NCBI RefSeq assembly: GCF_014195685.1
Contig: NZ_JACICF010000001.1
Location: 505,317 to 569,316, forward strand
Reading direction: 5' to 3'
Source of the DNA: Sphingomicrobium lutaoense
GTDB lineage: Bacteria; Pseudomonadota; Alphaproteobacteria; Sphingomonadales; Sphingomonadaceae
Length of the DNA: 64,000 nt
Shown one piece after another: positions 1 to 8,760 of this stretch. The notes beneath the pieces are model-generated. The model did no database searches. It worked only from the letters and a program-made list of their open reading frames with translations, and was not told the origin of the DNA. The number at the start of each line of letters is the position of its first letter. The first letter of the stretch is position 1. A program made the position numbers and the translations under genes.

Positions 1-1128
1 GTCAGAGGCCTGAACCGTCAGTACATGCGCGTTCGGGGCCGTCTCGAAGTCGTTGGCTGCCGCGGCCACGCCAGCAGCGGTCAGCCTGATCTCGCCGGTC
101 GCCGGATCGATCGCGTACCAGCCATCGGCATTGCCCGCGATGATCGAGTAGGTCAGGGGGGCGGCGCCGCCGGTCGCCGCAACCGTCGCCAGGACATCGG
201 TCTCGGCAGAGTTCTCCGCATAGTCGAAGCTGCCGCCGCTCGTGAAGGTGATCAGACCGACCTCGAGGACGTCGGTTTCAGTTAGTGTGATAGTCTGTGC
301 AACGACGCCTGATCCATCGTCAGCTTCAACCGTAATTGATCGACTATTCGGCGATGTTTCGAAATCATTAGGTATGGCTGCAGCGACTCCTGTGGGAGTC
401 AGGGAGAGGACGCCGGACGCAGGATCGATTTCGTACCAACCCTGAGAATTGCCTGAGACTATCGCGTAACGAACCGCTCCCGTAGCATTCGCTGTCTGGA
501 CTGTGCCAATCGCGTTGGTATCGCCGGAGTTCTCAGCATAGCTGAAGGTGTTGGAAGAGGTGAAAGTCAGCGACGACGATCCGGGTCCAGGAAAATACTG
601 ATTGAGTGCGCTAAGAGTGGCGCCTGAGTTTTGGCTACCGTCGACTCCATCCGGAAGCAACGAGGACAGGTCGAGTGAGCTTTGCGGAAATTGTAGGACA
701 TAAGTTTTTTTTAGGGCGGGATCGGAAACCTTGTACCCATCATCCTGATTGGCTTGGCTGGTAACTCCAATCCAATCATATCCGCCGCCGCCCGCATTTC
801 GAACCCATTCGAGCGATGCCTGAAATGTTATCGACGAACCATCGACAAAATGGATGGTCGCTGTAACCGCTGTGTTGTTGCCGCTTCCTCCCCAGTTTCC
901 GTCATCAGTCGATTGGCTGATATTTATTGAACTAACATTGGTCGAGCCAAAGGCAGAATTGAGCCCATCAAAAAGAACCGCATTAGAGGTTCGGTTTGAG
1001 TTATTTCCGGAATACTCTGCGATCGCTCCGGACTGAAAATCAGCATTCAGCGTAGTATTCTGGGCGAATGCCGGCTCGATGCTCAAAAAGGCGATCGTGA
1101 GTGCCGAGACGGCGGACAGTTTCGTCAT
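1..1128 (-). CDS. Exported cadherin-like repeat protein, 3' end cut by window edge
   Basis: The frame is open from an ATG at 1128 to the window edge (376 codons seen, no stop). Residues 1-23 form a Sec signal peptide ending AFA. Residues about 25-165 are a Gly/Asn/Ser-rich domain that I do not recognise. From about residue 187 there are two tandem units of roughly 106 residues, each carrying YAEN, GWY.IDP.(S/T)G, GVAAA and NDFET motifs, as in calcium-binding cadherin/Ig-like repeats of bacterial surface adhesins. More repeats probably follow outside the window. An adhesive surface or secreted role is inferred from the repeats and from the nearby pilus operon. Base composition changes sharply inside the gene: the second unit (1-240) is about 68% GC, while 301-540 is about 54%. 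The upstream AGGG is a weak ribosome site. Confidence 0.75.
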   Translation of the reverse strand, partial: MTKLSAVSALTIAFLSIEPAFAQNTTLNADFQSGAIAEYSGNNSNRTSNAVLFDGLNSAFGSTNVSSINISQSTDDGNWGGSGNNTAVTATIHFVDGSSITFQASLEWVRNAGGGGYDWIGVTSQANQDDGYKVSDPALKKTYVLQFPQSSLDLSSLLPDGVDGSQNSGATLSALNQYFPGPGSSSLTFTSSNTFSYAENSGDTNAIGTVQTANATGAVRYAIVSGNSQGWYEIDPASGVLSLTPTGVAAAIPNDFETSPNSRSITVEADDGSGVVAQTITLTETDVLEVGLITFTSGGSFDYAENSAETDVLATVAATGGAAPLTYSIIAGNADGWYAIDPATGEIRLTAAGVAAAANDFETAPNAHVLTVQASD

Positions 1129-1376
1129 TTTTCGGGCCCTGCTTGAATGGAGGGGATCCGAATTAAATGATAAACCCTAAAGCGCGATTAACGATAAATA
1201 ATCAGTCCGTCCGAAATGAATTCGGTCTGGACCACCGCGCTTCGAATGCCGGAAAGGCCAGCGACAATTCAAGGTCGGCAGCCAGTGGGTGGGAGATCCT
1301 GAGCCTGATTTCCAATCACTACCAATTTGGATCAACATTTCACCCCGCATTTTTAATTGAATGTCATTCTCCCTGC

Positions 1377-1610
1377 ATGACGAATTTCCTGGCACTATGG
1401 TTGATGTCGGCAGTCCCGCAGTCCGATGCTGTGAGTGAGCCCGTGCCTGTTGTAGAAGTTCGGTCAAAGGCGCGCGCAGCTGTCCGAATTCAGAAAGCGT
1501 TTGAGTCGGGCCAGCATGTCTGGGAAGTCCACCCAGCGCATCGCAAAAGGGTGCGCATCGTTCGGACCGGTGAATTGCAATATGAGCTTCGTGTGATCGA
1601 TTTCGAATAG
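1377..1610 (+). CDS. Small exported protein, unknown function
   Basis: A 77-codon frame whose N-terminus (hydrophobic FLALWLM followed by small residues) looks like a signal peptide. The mature part is short and basic, contains ARAAVRI, and ends in a strand-like segment YELRVIDFE. The frame stays open further upstream to 1167, but the start at 1377 is the one that gives a signal peptide. It lies divergent from the cadherin-like gene and upstream of the FixJ-like regulator. Its layout (signal, short basic stretch, terminal beta strand) resembles the 90-residue product at 5380-5652, so the two may be diverged relatives attached to the pilus module. No family was recognised. It could still be a chance frame. 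Confidence 0.45.
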   Translation: MTNFLALWLMSAVPQSDAVSEPVPVVEVRSKARAAVRIQKAFESGQHVWEVHPAHRKRVRIVRTGELQYELRVIDFE

Positions 1611-1640
1611 GTGATACACCTCTATAGCAGTAACGGAATC

Positions 1641-1678
1641 ATTACCCAGTGTAATATGGATGTTTAACCCATTGTAAT
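1641..1678. promoter_or_regulatory. Tandem inverted-repeat operator candidate upstream of the FixJ-like gene
   Basis: ATTACCCAGTGTAAT at 1641-1655 is an inverted repeat (ATTAC, 5 bases, GTAAT). A near copy, TTAACCCATTGTAAT, starts 23 bases later at 1664-1678. Two similar sites about two helical turns apart, just before a response-regulator gene, suggest a cooperative protein-binding site, possibly for autoregulation by the FixJ-like or winged-helix regulator. No direct evidence of binding. Confidence 0.45.
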
Positions 1679-1770
1679 TATTAGGTCGTTTGCGCTTTCA
1701 TCCGAATTGGTCTAATGATGACGTCGCTCGGTACCCACGCTGCATCCTTGTGGCGACAGCGAGAGATGTA

Positions 1771-2451
1771 ATGCCCAATCACAATGGGGTCGCCATCAAA
1801 CGGCATAATTTAGGTCCTAATCCTCAAGTTACGCGGGTTTATGTCGTAGATGACCACGCGGAGGTCAGGGAAAGCTTGGATTGCTTGCTGCAGCTCTATG
1901 GTTACCAAGTGCATCAATTCCGCTGCGCGGAGGCTTTCCTTGATTTGGAACCGCATTTGCAAGGCGGTGTTGTCCTGGCGGACCTGCGCCTACCCAACAT
2001 GAGCGGATTGGACATGGTGGCGCAATTTGCGCCTAGCCGTCCCGATCTGCGCACAATTGTATTGACTGCGCACGGCGACGTGAATGCCGCTGTGTCGGCG
2101 CTCAGAGTAGGCGCGAAGGATTTTCTGCACAAACCATATAAAGAAGCTGAGTTGGTGGAGGCGATCGAAAAACAGGCTCAGACAGTCTCCTGTTCTGGCT
2201 ATAAATTTCAACGCCAAGCCGAGGCGAAGGCGGCGCTAGAGGCGCTAACGCCTCGCGAATTCGAGGTTGCACAGCTCTTGAGTGAAGGCCGTTCCAATAA
2301 GGAAGTGGCTCATCTTCTCGATATTAGCGTGCGGACCGCGGAGATGCACCGGGCGCGAGCGATGGAGCGATTGGGGGTCCGTAATCTCGCGCAATTGGTT
2401 GCTGTGATCATCCGGGCAGAAGAGGAATCATCGAACCCGCGTATCACCTAA
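1771..2451 (+). CDS. FixJ-family response regulator (REC + LuxR-type HTH)
   Basis: About 226 residues. The N-terminal receiver domain (about 20-140) has the acidic pair VVDDH, the phospho-acceptor Asp71 in LADLRLP, the switch Thr in VLTAHGD and the conserved Lys in FLHKPYK. The C-terminal LuxR/FixJ helix-turn-helix begins LTPREFEV and contains SNKEVAHLLDIS. It should be a phosphorylation-controlled DNA-binding activator. I chose the ATG at 1771 because GAGAG precedes it and the receiver follows after about 20 residues. A TTG at 1690 would add 27 residues without recognisable content. The kinase at 2981 is a plausible partner, although the winged-helix gene on the other strand lies between them. 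The gene ends 2 bases before the stop of that convergent gene. Confidence 0.88.
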   Translation: MPNHNGVAIKRHNLGPNPQVTRVYVVDDHAEVRESLDCLLQLYGYQVHQFRCAEAFLDLEPHLQGGVVLADLRLPNMSGLDMVAQFAPSRPDLRTIVLTAHGDVNAAVSALRVGAKDFLHKPYKEAELVEAIEKQAQTVSCSGYKFQRQAEAKAALEALTPREFEVAQLLSEGRSNKEVAHLLDISVRTAEMHRARAMERLGVRNLAQLVAVIIRAEEESSNPRIT

Positions 2452-2453
2452 CG

Positions 2454-2867
2454 CTATGCAGCCTCGGCCCGCTGCATTCTCACCGCCAAACTGATGCGGG
2501 TGAATGCTTCCGGCGTCAGCTCTACAAACTTCCGACGGCGGTTCAGTGGATCTTGCCTGACAACGACCAGGTCATCTTCCATCAAGCGGTTCAGCCATCG
2601 CCACGCACTGGCGTAAGGAGCGCAAGTTGCCTTACAGGCTTCGCTAACGGTGGTGCGGCGCTGCTGAGTGTGGCGCAAGGCCAGAAAGAGCAGCATTTCC
2701 CAGCCGGCTTCTGCGAACAGGTCGGAGGGCAGGAATTGGGACCGAATGCTCCTTCTTCTAAACTCCTGCTCAAAATCTTCTGCAGTTACGCTCACATCTT
2801 CGTGGTCTACGTTGACCAAAAGACCAGGATTAATGTCGACGATGTTATGTTGAGCAACATTCTGCAT
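2454..2867 (-). CDS. Winged-helix (MarR-like) DNA-binding regulator
   Basis: 137 residues. After about 35 N-terminal residues comes a compact winged-helix domain with FLPSDLFAEAGWEMLLFL, a helix-turn-helix around VSEACKATCAPYASAWRWL, and a wing with VVVRQDPLNRRRKFVELT. This matches a group of sphingomonad winged-helix proteins annotated near MarR, as I recall them. The start at 2867 is favoured by AGGGGG about nine bases upstream. A start at 2918 would add 17 residues with no ribosome site. It is convergent with the FixJ-like gene and divergent from the histidine kinase, sharing with the kinase a promoter region rich in short palindromes. It is probably a local regulator of the kinase or pilus genes; that is inference from position. 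Confidence 0.7.
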   Translation of the reverse strand: MQNVAQHNIVDINPGLLVNVDHEDVSVTAEDFEQEFRRRSIRSQFLPSDLFAEAGWEMLLFLALRHTQQRRTTVSEACKATCAPYASAWRWLNRLMEDDLVVVRQDPLNRRRKFVELTPEAFTRISLAVRMQRAEAA

Positions 2868-2928
2868 GAGATACGCCCCCTGAAAAATAATCATTATGGA
2901 TACGTTCTGCGAGGGCAAATAGAAATCT

Positions 2929-2982
2929 CGGTATACTACTACAGTATTATGGTGGCATTTCCTTGCAGTAGTACTACGGTAT
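2929..2982. promoter_or_regulatory. Palindrome-rich divergent promoter region
   Basis: Between the winged-helix gene and the kinase lies a perfect 10-base palindrome GTAGTACTAC (2968-2977), three bases before the kinase ATG where a ribosome site would normally lie. ACTACTACAG occurs at 2935-2944 in opposite orientation to CAGTAGTAC. The hexamer CGGTAT is repeated at 2929-2934 and 2977-2982. This looks like an operator shared by the two divergent genes. Confidence 0.4.
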
Positions 2983-5065
2983 GAATTTTCTTAAGAATGA
3001 CGGCGTAGAGGCAGAGGTCGGGTTGCCACTTCAATTTACGCACGGATACAGCATGCCTGGTGCCAGACGGGTCGTTTTCATTGCGACAATATTTCTCATG
3101 ATTTTCTGTGCGCTCGTGACTGGGATGACACTGCAGTGGTTCTCGGCACAGCGCGATCAAATGGTTAACGAGGCCAAGCTTCAGAACCAGATGCGGGCGA
3201 GAACCTTTGAACAGTTCACGCTGAGAATGCTCGCAGTCGCACGACAATCGCTGGATTATGTCGGCCACGAATTAGATCACAGCCCAGAAATGACTGGCGA
3301 GGAGCTTGCGGATGTGCTCCGCGAAGCTCTCGGCAGGTCGGTCATTCTGCGTGGTATTTATGTGCGCACTCCCTCAGCTCGTGCGGCTACGGATCGAGAC
3401 TTCCTTTTAGAGCCAACGCTTGAGAATGAGCTTCGCGAACGTTTGGCGAAATTCGGAGGAGAGGGGTGGTTGAGTCGCCCCTTGGCAATAGGCGCTGAAA
3501 AAGAGGTTCTCGCACTGGCAATTAAACCACGCGCGGACAGCGAGCGATATCTGTTCGCTTTCTTTTCTCCGACGGTGTTGACGGCATTCAGCGAACATGA
3601 CGTTTACGAGGAGAGCGAGTTAATTTCTCTGATCGGCCTCGATGGTGTCACACGAATACGTCGCACTGGGAGCAATTACACCGGTGGCGACAACCTAGCG
3701 GGCACCCTGGTCATGCGAAGGCAATACGCGAATCCAAATGGCACTTACATTGGCCCGCACTCAATCACGGGTGAGCCGTACATATTTTCTCACCGGCGGA
3801 TCGAAGACTATCACGTTTTTGCTACGAGCGGGATGCGCCGCGATCGCTACCTCGGCGCTCTTGTCCAAGACCGCCTGATCGCGATTGCAGTGATCTCAAT
3901 TTCGGTCGTGGGCAGCGTGATCGCGTTAGCTTTTCTTTTTGTGTATCTGCGCAGAAGAGCAAGGCAGGTCGCGGCTGCCCAAGCCTCAATTGAAAGACTT
4001 AATTATGCCCAGGCTTTGGGGCAGTTAGGCGATTGGGAATATAACGTTTCTAATGCGACCTTCATATTTTCAGATAACCTCCAACATATCTACGGAATAG
4101 ATCGAGCGGAGCTGGGACATCTTGAACTCACCGATTTCTTAAATCTGGAAAGCTTCTCGAAGTTCAGTGAGGCTTTGGACCAGATAAAAGCCAATAAGAC
4201 TTCGAAAACTTTTGAACTGGAGGGCCGAACCGCGGACGGTTCGGCTTCGATGCGTAGGATTACCGCCAGTCCGCAACTCGACGATGAGGGGCAGGTCGTC
4301 AAGATTTATGGCGTTGACCAATCAATTGATGACGAAAGGAATTTACAGTTTCTGCGAGCGAGGGCGGCTGCACAAGCCAGGTTGCAGTCGATGAGCGCGC
4401 TAACTGCCACTCTCGCTCATGAGGTCAACCAACCACTTACTGTCATTGCAAATTTTTTGTCGGTAGCCATTCGACGGCTTCAGGATGGAAAGGATGGTGA
4501 TCGACAGGTCGTCACCTACCTCCGCAAAGCGAGGAAGCAGGTCACTCTCCTCGGGGAGATGATTGGCGCGGCACGCGAGTTGGTCTCGCCAAACGACGAT
4601 GCGACAGAAACATTCCCGTTGTACGACCCAGTGTCGGACGCTTTAGAGCTTCTTGAAGCCGACCCGAATTACGACACGTCCAGTATACATGTAGACGACA
4701 CCACCGCAGCACTACATATCAGTGGCCGCAAGGCGCTTGTGAAACAAGTTTTCTACAATCTCATAAAGAACGCGCTTGAAGCAGGTGGTGACGAGCCACC
4801 GAAAGTTGAAGTCCAAGCTAGCGCGAAGGGGAACTGGGTAGAAGTGTCCATTCGGGACGACGGCCCGGGCTTTGAAATGAGCAATCAGGCGTTTGATGCC
4901 TTTTCTTCGGCCAAGCCCGAAGGGTTGGGTCTAGGACTCGCGCTATCACGCACGATCGTGGAGGCCCAGGGAGGACGAATATGGGTCGAGGAGCCATCAG
5001 GGAAAGGCGCAGAGATATGTTTCACGCTGCCCCGAGCCGAGCCGTTCAGAAATAACGGACAATGA
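2981..5065 (+). CDS. Membrane sensor histidine kinase (PAS, HisKA, HATPase)
   Basis: 694 residues. Membrane segments lie at about 29-50 and 299-322 and enclose a roughly 250-residue extracytoplasmic sensor, probably Cache-like. A PAS domain follows (about 338-450, LGDWEYN), then the HisKA H-box LAHEVNQPL with His480. The ATPase domain shows an N box NLIKNALEAGG, a G1 box DDGPGF and a G2 box GLGLGLALS. It should autophosphorylate and pass phosphate to a regulator, most likely the FixJ-like protein at 1771. The layout resembles FixL-type and DctB-type kinases. No Shine-Dalgarno is visible before the ATG at 2981, where a palindrome sits instead. An ATG at 3053 (MPGARR) is a possible alternative start that keeps both membrane segments. 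Confidence 0.88.
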   Translation: MNFLKNDGVEAEVGLPLQFTHGYSMPGARRVVFIATIFLMIFCALVTGMTLQWFSAQRDQMVNEAKLQNQMRARTFEQFTLRMLAVARQSLDYVGHELDHSPEMTGEELADVLREALGRSVILRGIYVRTPSARAATDRDFLLEPTLENELRERLAKFGGEGWLSRPLAIGAEKEVLALAIKPRADSERYLFAFFSPTVLTAFSEHDVYEESELISLIGLDGVTRIRRTGSNYTGGDNLAGTLVMRRQYANPNGTYIGPHSITGEPYIFSHRRIEDYHVFATSGMRRDRYLGALVQDRLIAIAVISISVVGSVIALAFLFVYLRRRARQVAAAQASIERLNYAQALGQLGDWEYNVSNATFIFSDNLQHIYGIDRAELGHLELTDFLNLESFSKFSEALDQIKANKTSKTFELEGRTADGSASMRRITASPQLDDEGQVVKIYGVDQSIDDERNLQFLRARAAAQARLQSMSALTATLAHEVNQPLTVIANFLSVAIRRLQDGKDGDRQVVTYLRKARKQVTLLGEMIGAARELVSPNDDATETFPLYDPVSDALELLEADPNYDTSSIHVDDTTAALHISGRKALVKQVFYNLIKNALEAGGDEPPKVEVQASAKGNWVEVSIRDDGPGFEMSNQAFDAFSSAKPEGLGLGLALSRTIVEAQGGRIWVEEPSGKGAEICFTLPRAEPFRNNGQ

Positions 5066-5379
5066 GAATTATTGCGCTGAATTTTCGCTCCGCTCATGCT
5101 GGCAATGCCGAAATCTATCTCTCCACGGCATTTCGCCAAGGTAGCAAATAGGACGCTTGGTTTGTAGAGCCCAGGAATGGCGCCGCCATCTTGCCAACTT
5201 TGAGAAAATCGCGAGCGCCCGCGAGCCCAGCTCGCGTGCAGGAGGCGAAGATGAATTCTGACTTGTGCAGGGCCAGAGTCCCGCGATCCCCGGAGCTCAA
5301 CTAGCATGCAAGTCTGAGCCTGTTCAGATTGGATAGAAGGGCAAATCCTTAGTCATGAAGGGGGCCTATCTTCGCCAGT
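5066..5379. other. Intergenic stretch with no gene seen
   Basis: A gap of about 310 bases between the kinase and a small exported-protein gene. It contains a GC-rich imperfect inverted repeat around 5207-5240 (CGCGAGCGCCCGCGAGC against GCTCGCG). I see no credible coding frame, tRNA or clear terminator T-run. Confidence 0.4.
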
Positions 5380-5652
5380 ATGGACGATGTGGCATCAATT
5401 GGTTTCTCGATCGCAACGGCGTTAGCCCTGCAGTTCACAGCTATTGATCGCGCACATGGGCAGGATCGGTTAGGTGAGGGAAGGCAGGCCTCAGTTCGGA
5501 TTTCCGTTTCGGTGAAACCCAGTGCATCCGTAGAAAAGGTCGAGGGTCGGGGGAATGGCGCGGCCCCCTTTTCTGGATCACGATCGCGGGTGCATCTCGT
5601 CAAACGTCAATACGATGCTAACCGACAATATCTTCTGATCGTCCCACAATAA
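5380..5652 (+). CDS. Small exported protein next to the pilus operon, unknown function
   Basis: A 90-codon frame. Residues 1-28 read as a signal peptide (hydrophobic GFSIATALALQF, cleavage near AHGQ). The mature protein has RQASVRISVSVKP, a Gly/Ser-rich middle and a terminal strand YLLIVPQ. It stops seven bases before the stop of the convergent chaperone gene. Small exported proteins of this style are, to my recollection, found beside spore-coat-U pilus operons in sphingomonads, so a pilus accessory role is possible but not shown. The ribosome site is weak. It may be related to the 77-residue product at 1377-1610. Confidence 0.45.
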   Translation: MDDVASIGFSIATALALQFTAIDRAHGQDRLGEGRQASVRISVSVKPSASVEKVEGRGNGAAPFSGSRSRVHLVKRQYDANRQYLLIVPQ

Positions 5653-5659
5653 GAGGGGC

Positions 5660-6361
5660 TCATTTTACGGTTTTTGTTTTTGGCCCGTCCGCAGTGCTGA
5701 AGAAGAGTTCTGCAGGGCCGTGGCTGTTAAGTTGTGTCTGCCACTCAGCTCCTGCATATAGTCGCTTACCTGTTTGATCTGAGCAATGACCGCTCCGGTC
5801 GCACTGCCTGATTTTTAGTAATTCCACGCTTGAATTCCCTTCGTTCCTTAGGGTCAGTTGCTGACCTTGCCGGAGGGTCGTTACAGAAAAGTCGGTGATC
5901 GCAGGACGGGCGAGGACGAGTAGATCGTATCCCACTAACAATTCGAGTCCTCCGTCCGCAGCGTCCTCATTGACAACAGGTCGCACTGTCACCCGATACA
6001 CTCGCTCGAGGGAAGCGTCAGTTGTTAGACTGGCAATACGGAGCAACCGCTGTTGGCCAGGCTCTAGAATCATCCTTTGTGGCGAAGCCAAAAGGCCAAT
6101 TTCGCGAGGATCAACGGAATTCACCCGCCTCTGGGTAGACTTTCCAGGATTGGTAATAAGGCTTGGTTCTACTAAAATGTAAACTCGGTCGGGAGATTTG
6201 TTCCAGACAGTGAGATCTTGACGGTTCACCTTTCCTTGTCGAAGTTCTACAATTAGCTTGTCTATTAACAGTTCCCCCATTGCGGGCGTGGGCACGGCTA
6301 ACAAGCTTAATAGCAGCATCGCTCCAAAACAGGAAAGATGCGTGGGGTTCAGGGCGCGCAT
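5660..6361 (-). CDS. Periplasmic pilus-assembly chaperone (PapD-like)
   Basis: 233 residues with a signal peptide (LLLSLLAVPTPAMG). The mature protein shows the two-domain immunoglobulin-like pattern of chaperone-usher chaperones: an N-terminal domain with LTVWNKSPDRVYILVEP and SPQRMILEPGQQRLLRI, then VYRVTVRPV, and a C-terminal domain with LTLRNEGNSSVELL. It should bind nascent pilin subunits in the periplasm and deliver them to the usher. It is the last gene of the operon, and its ATG lies 12 bases before the end of the usher gene, so translation is probably coupled. In many operons of this class the chaperone precedes the usher; here it follows. Confidence 0.85.
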   Translation of the reverse strand: MRALNPTHLSCFGAMLLLSLLAVPTPAMGELLIDKLIVELRQGKVNRQDLTVWNKSPDRVYILVEPSLITNPGKSTQRRVNSVDPREIGLLASPQRMILEPGQQRLLRIASLTTDASLERVYRVTVRPVVNEDAADGGLELLVGYDLLVLARPAITDFSVTTLRQGQQLTLRNEGNSSVELLKIRQCDRSGHCSDQTGKRLYAGAEWQTQLNSHGPAELFFSTADGPKTKTVK

Positions 6362-8760
6362 ATTATTTCCTCGAAAGCTTTGAATTCGGTTTCAGAGTCG
6401 ACAGGTGGAAGATCAATTCGGCAGGGCTCTTGTCCTTGAGCCACGACTGTTTCTCCCGGCGTGGCGTCGATTTGGAAAAAGCCGTGGTCGTCGGTCTGAC
6501 CGATCCCTTGAGAAGATCGAAGCATGTGACGGACAAGAGGCTCGCCATTCGATGTAAGGGCTCGGCCAAAGTAAGTCACCTTGGGTGCAATCGTCCAAGT
6601 AACGGGGGCTACGTTTCCTGGAAAGAGAGTCACTTCTTTGGGCGATAAGTCGAACCCGACATTGGTTGACCGCGAAGGACGGATTGTAATTCGGTAGTTG
6701 CGGTAAGGCTCCAGGAACAGGGTGATAGTCTTTCCAGTTCTGGTGCGCGCGAGCTTGCGATCATCAACCATTACATCAAATTCATCGGTTCCCTGACCCT
6801 CTAGCCTCACTGCCACAGCGGCTTCGCGAAACCTCGAGCCTACAACGGTTATTTCCTTGTTGGCATAGGCAGCACCCGTACGGGCAGTGATGGCATACTG
6901 CGTCAGACTGGATCCTTGCAGAGCATGAACGACTTCTCCGGTCGCGTACCCCAGTTCGTGATCTGCGGCTCCGGCCACTCTCAAGGCAGTCTGCTGAATG
7001 TCACGCACCAGTCCAGCGGATCCGTACGCACGCCCCCAGTCAAAAGTCTTACTGACCGTCGTATCACCGTCCATTACCCAACGCGATCTACTGGCATGAC
7101 CAGGGTCATAAACGGCGCGCCCGGTCCTCAAGTTGGCAGTTGCAGGTCCTAATGTCGCAAAGACGCGTACGCCCGCAAAGGAGGAGAACGACGAATTAGT
7201 TTCCTGCGCGTCGGCGACCAGATCTACCCGGAGCAGCCGTCTCTGTATTACGTTGTATTCGATTGAAGGGCCGAACGAATAATTCGCGGCAATGCCGGAC
7301 TCTTTCCGGTAATAACCATTCAAGCCCAACCCGACCTTGCCCCGCCGGAAACGCAAAATTCCTAACGCCTGACTATAGCTTCCATTTGATAGGAAACTTC
7401 CTGGCCGCAGCGAGGTGCGGAAGTTGCGCAAGTTGAAGTCTGCAGGAATAAGGGGAGAAGAATCCTTGCTCCAGACGCGACGTAGGTCACCGTGAAATGA
7501 AAAGTGTCGACTTGCACGGGAGGATGCTTGGAGTCGGAATCCATGATCTGCATCGTTCGAGATGAAGGCGGATGCGCGAATATCTCCGATTTCCGAAAGC
7601 AGGGTGCTTCCAAGCTGCAGGAGCAGTTTTGAGTTTGTCGCTATCGCACTAGCGTCCATGGCGGCACCACGACTGAGACGGCGCTCGATAGCGCCTTCCA
7701 GATAGGGCGATTTTGGCGATCCTCCATAATCGTAGAGGATTCCACCGAAAATGCGATGTGCGGTTTCTCCTACCGGAGGCACCTTGTCGTCCTTGGTAAA
7801 AAACCGGCGCTCTTCACGCAGGACGCTCCCACCATCAACAACACGTATTGTGACGGGATAGGATCCAGCGGGCAGGTCATGGGTCCCCAGATCAACCGGT
7901 CCACTTTCATAGAATGCGGCGCTTGCCAGGCGGCCCTCCACGAAGATTTCCACGCGGGCGGGCCGCGAAAGAAATATGCTTAGAGGTGATCCGGTCAGCT
8001 CCTCTCGATCCGCACGCGAGTCCAGTTGGGTTTCGTATCCCACCCCCAGTAAGCGGCGGCGTCCTGTGAATTCGTTTCCAGGCACATGAAACAGCCCACC
8101 TTTTGCTCGCCAGCCGTCGAAATCCTTCTCCAGTTCCGCGATTTCGAGTTCGCTTCCATAGCTAGAAGAAATCGACGCTCGAGATCTAAACCTTGCACTC
8201 CCCAAGGATCCGACAAGGTCGTTCTGGAAAAAGTATTCACTGTCGGCTTCCGTTCCAGATGCTGTCGCAGCTACGGAGAAGGCCAATCCGGGAGCTCGAT
8301 GGCTGGGACTAACAAACGTTTGCGCTGCGGTTGCCTGATCGGGGTAGAATTCCGGAGAAAGGAATAAGTCCACGCGGAACTGGTCTTCATGCACGATCAC
8401 TCCCACCCCATCCTCTTCCAATCTACCGCATCTGGAAGAATTGAAGTTACCGCACGCGAGATTGCTGTTCTGCGCAAGGGGTTGTGCAAGGAGATCCTTT
8501 AATTTCTCACGATTGGTAATAAGCGGGATGAGGTCAGCTACCTCTGAGGGTTGGCTGAACTTCATTTTGCCGTTTTCCAAAATCACCTCGACCTGGCCAA
8601 TATTTTTGCCGCCATAATACAGGTCGACGATCAGCAAGCGCTGCTCTGCAAGGTCCTCGAAACCTTCCGGAGGAGATTGAATGCCGGCACCTAGCGCGAT
8701 GCCCGGCTGTGCGGAGGCCGCCAGAACGCAAGCTACCGCATACAGAAATCGCCTCATCAC
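6349..8760 (-). CDS. Outer-membrane pilus usher (FimD/PapC family)
   Basis: 803 residues with a signal peptide (FLYAVACVLAASAQPGIA). Motifs include an N-terminal domain with LLIVDLYYGGKNIG, then PDQAT and the plug/barrel region containing GPVDLGTHDLPAGSYPVTIRV. Later come FDWGRAYGSAGLVRD, and a C-terminal domain with TDDHGFFQIDATPGETVV and a short Cys-containing tail. The size fits the usher family (about 750-850). It forms the outer-membrane pore through which chaperone-pilin complexes are polymerised. It overlaps the upstream pilin gene by ATGA (8757-8760) and the downstream chaperone gene by 13 bases, so all four genes form one operon. GC is low compared with the rest of the window. Confidence 0.9.
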   Translation of the reverse strand: MMRRFLYAVACVLAASAQPGIALGAGIQSPPEGFEDLAEQRLLIVDLYYGGKNIGQVEVILENGKMKFSQPSEVADLIPLITNREKLKDLLAQPLAQNSNLACGNFNSSRCGRLEEDGVGVIVHEDQFRVDLFLSPEFYPDQATAAQTFVSPSHRAPGLAFSVAATASGTEADSEYFFQNDLVGSLGSARFRSRASISSSYGSELEIAELEKDFDGWRAKGGLFHVPGNEFTGRRRLLGVGYETQLDSRADREELTGSPLSIFLSRPARVEIFVEGRLASAAFYESGPVDLGTHDLPAGSYPVTIRVVDGGSVLREERRFFTKDDKVPPVGETAHRIFGGILYDYGGSPKSPYLEGAIERRLSRGAAMDASAIATNSKLLLQLGSTLLSEIGDIRASAFISNDADHGFRLQASSRASRHFSFHGDLRRVWSKDSSPLIPADFNLRNFRTSLRPGSFLSNGSYSQALGILRFRRGKVGLGLNGYYRKESGIAANYSFGPSIEYNVIQRRLLRVDLVADAQETNSSFSSFAGVRVFATLGPATANLRTGRAVYDPGHASRSRWVMDGDTTVSKTFDWGRAYGSAGLVRDIQQTALRVAGAADHELGYATGEVVHALQGSSLTQYAITARTGAAYANKEITVVGSRFREAAVAVRLEGQGTDEFDVMVDDRKLARTRTGKTITLFLEPYRNYRITIRPSRSTNVGFDLSPKEVTLFPGNVAPVTWTIAPKVTYFGRALTSNGEPLVRHMLRSSQGIGQTDDHGFFQIDATPGETVVAQGQEPCRIDLPPVDSETEFKAFEEIICAP

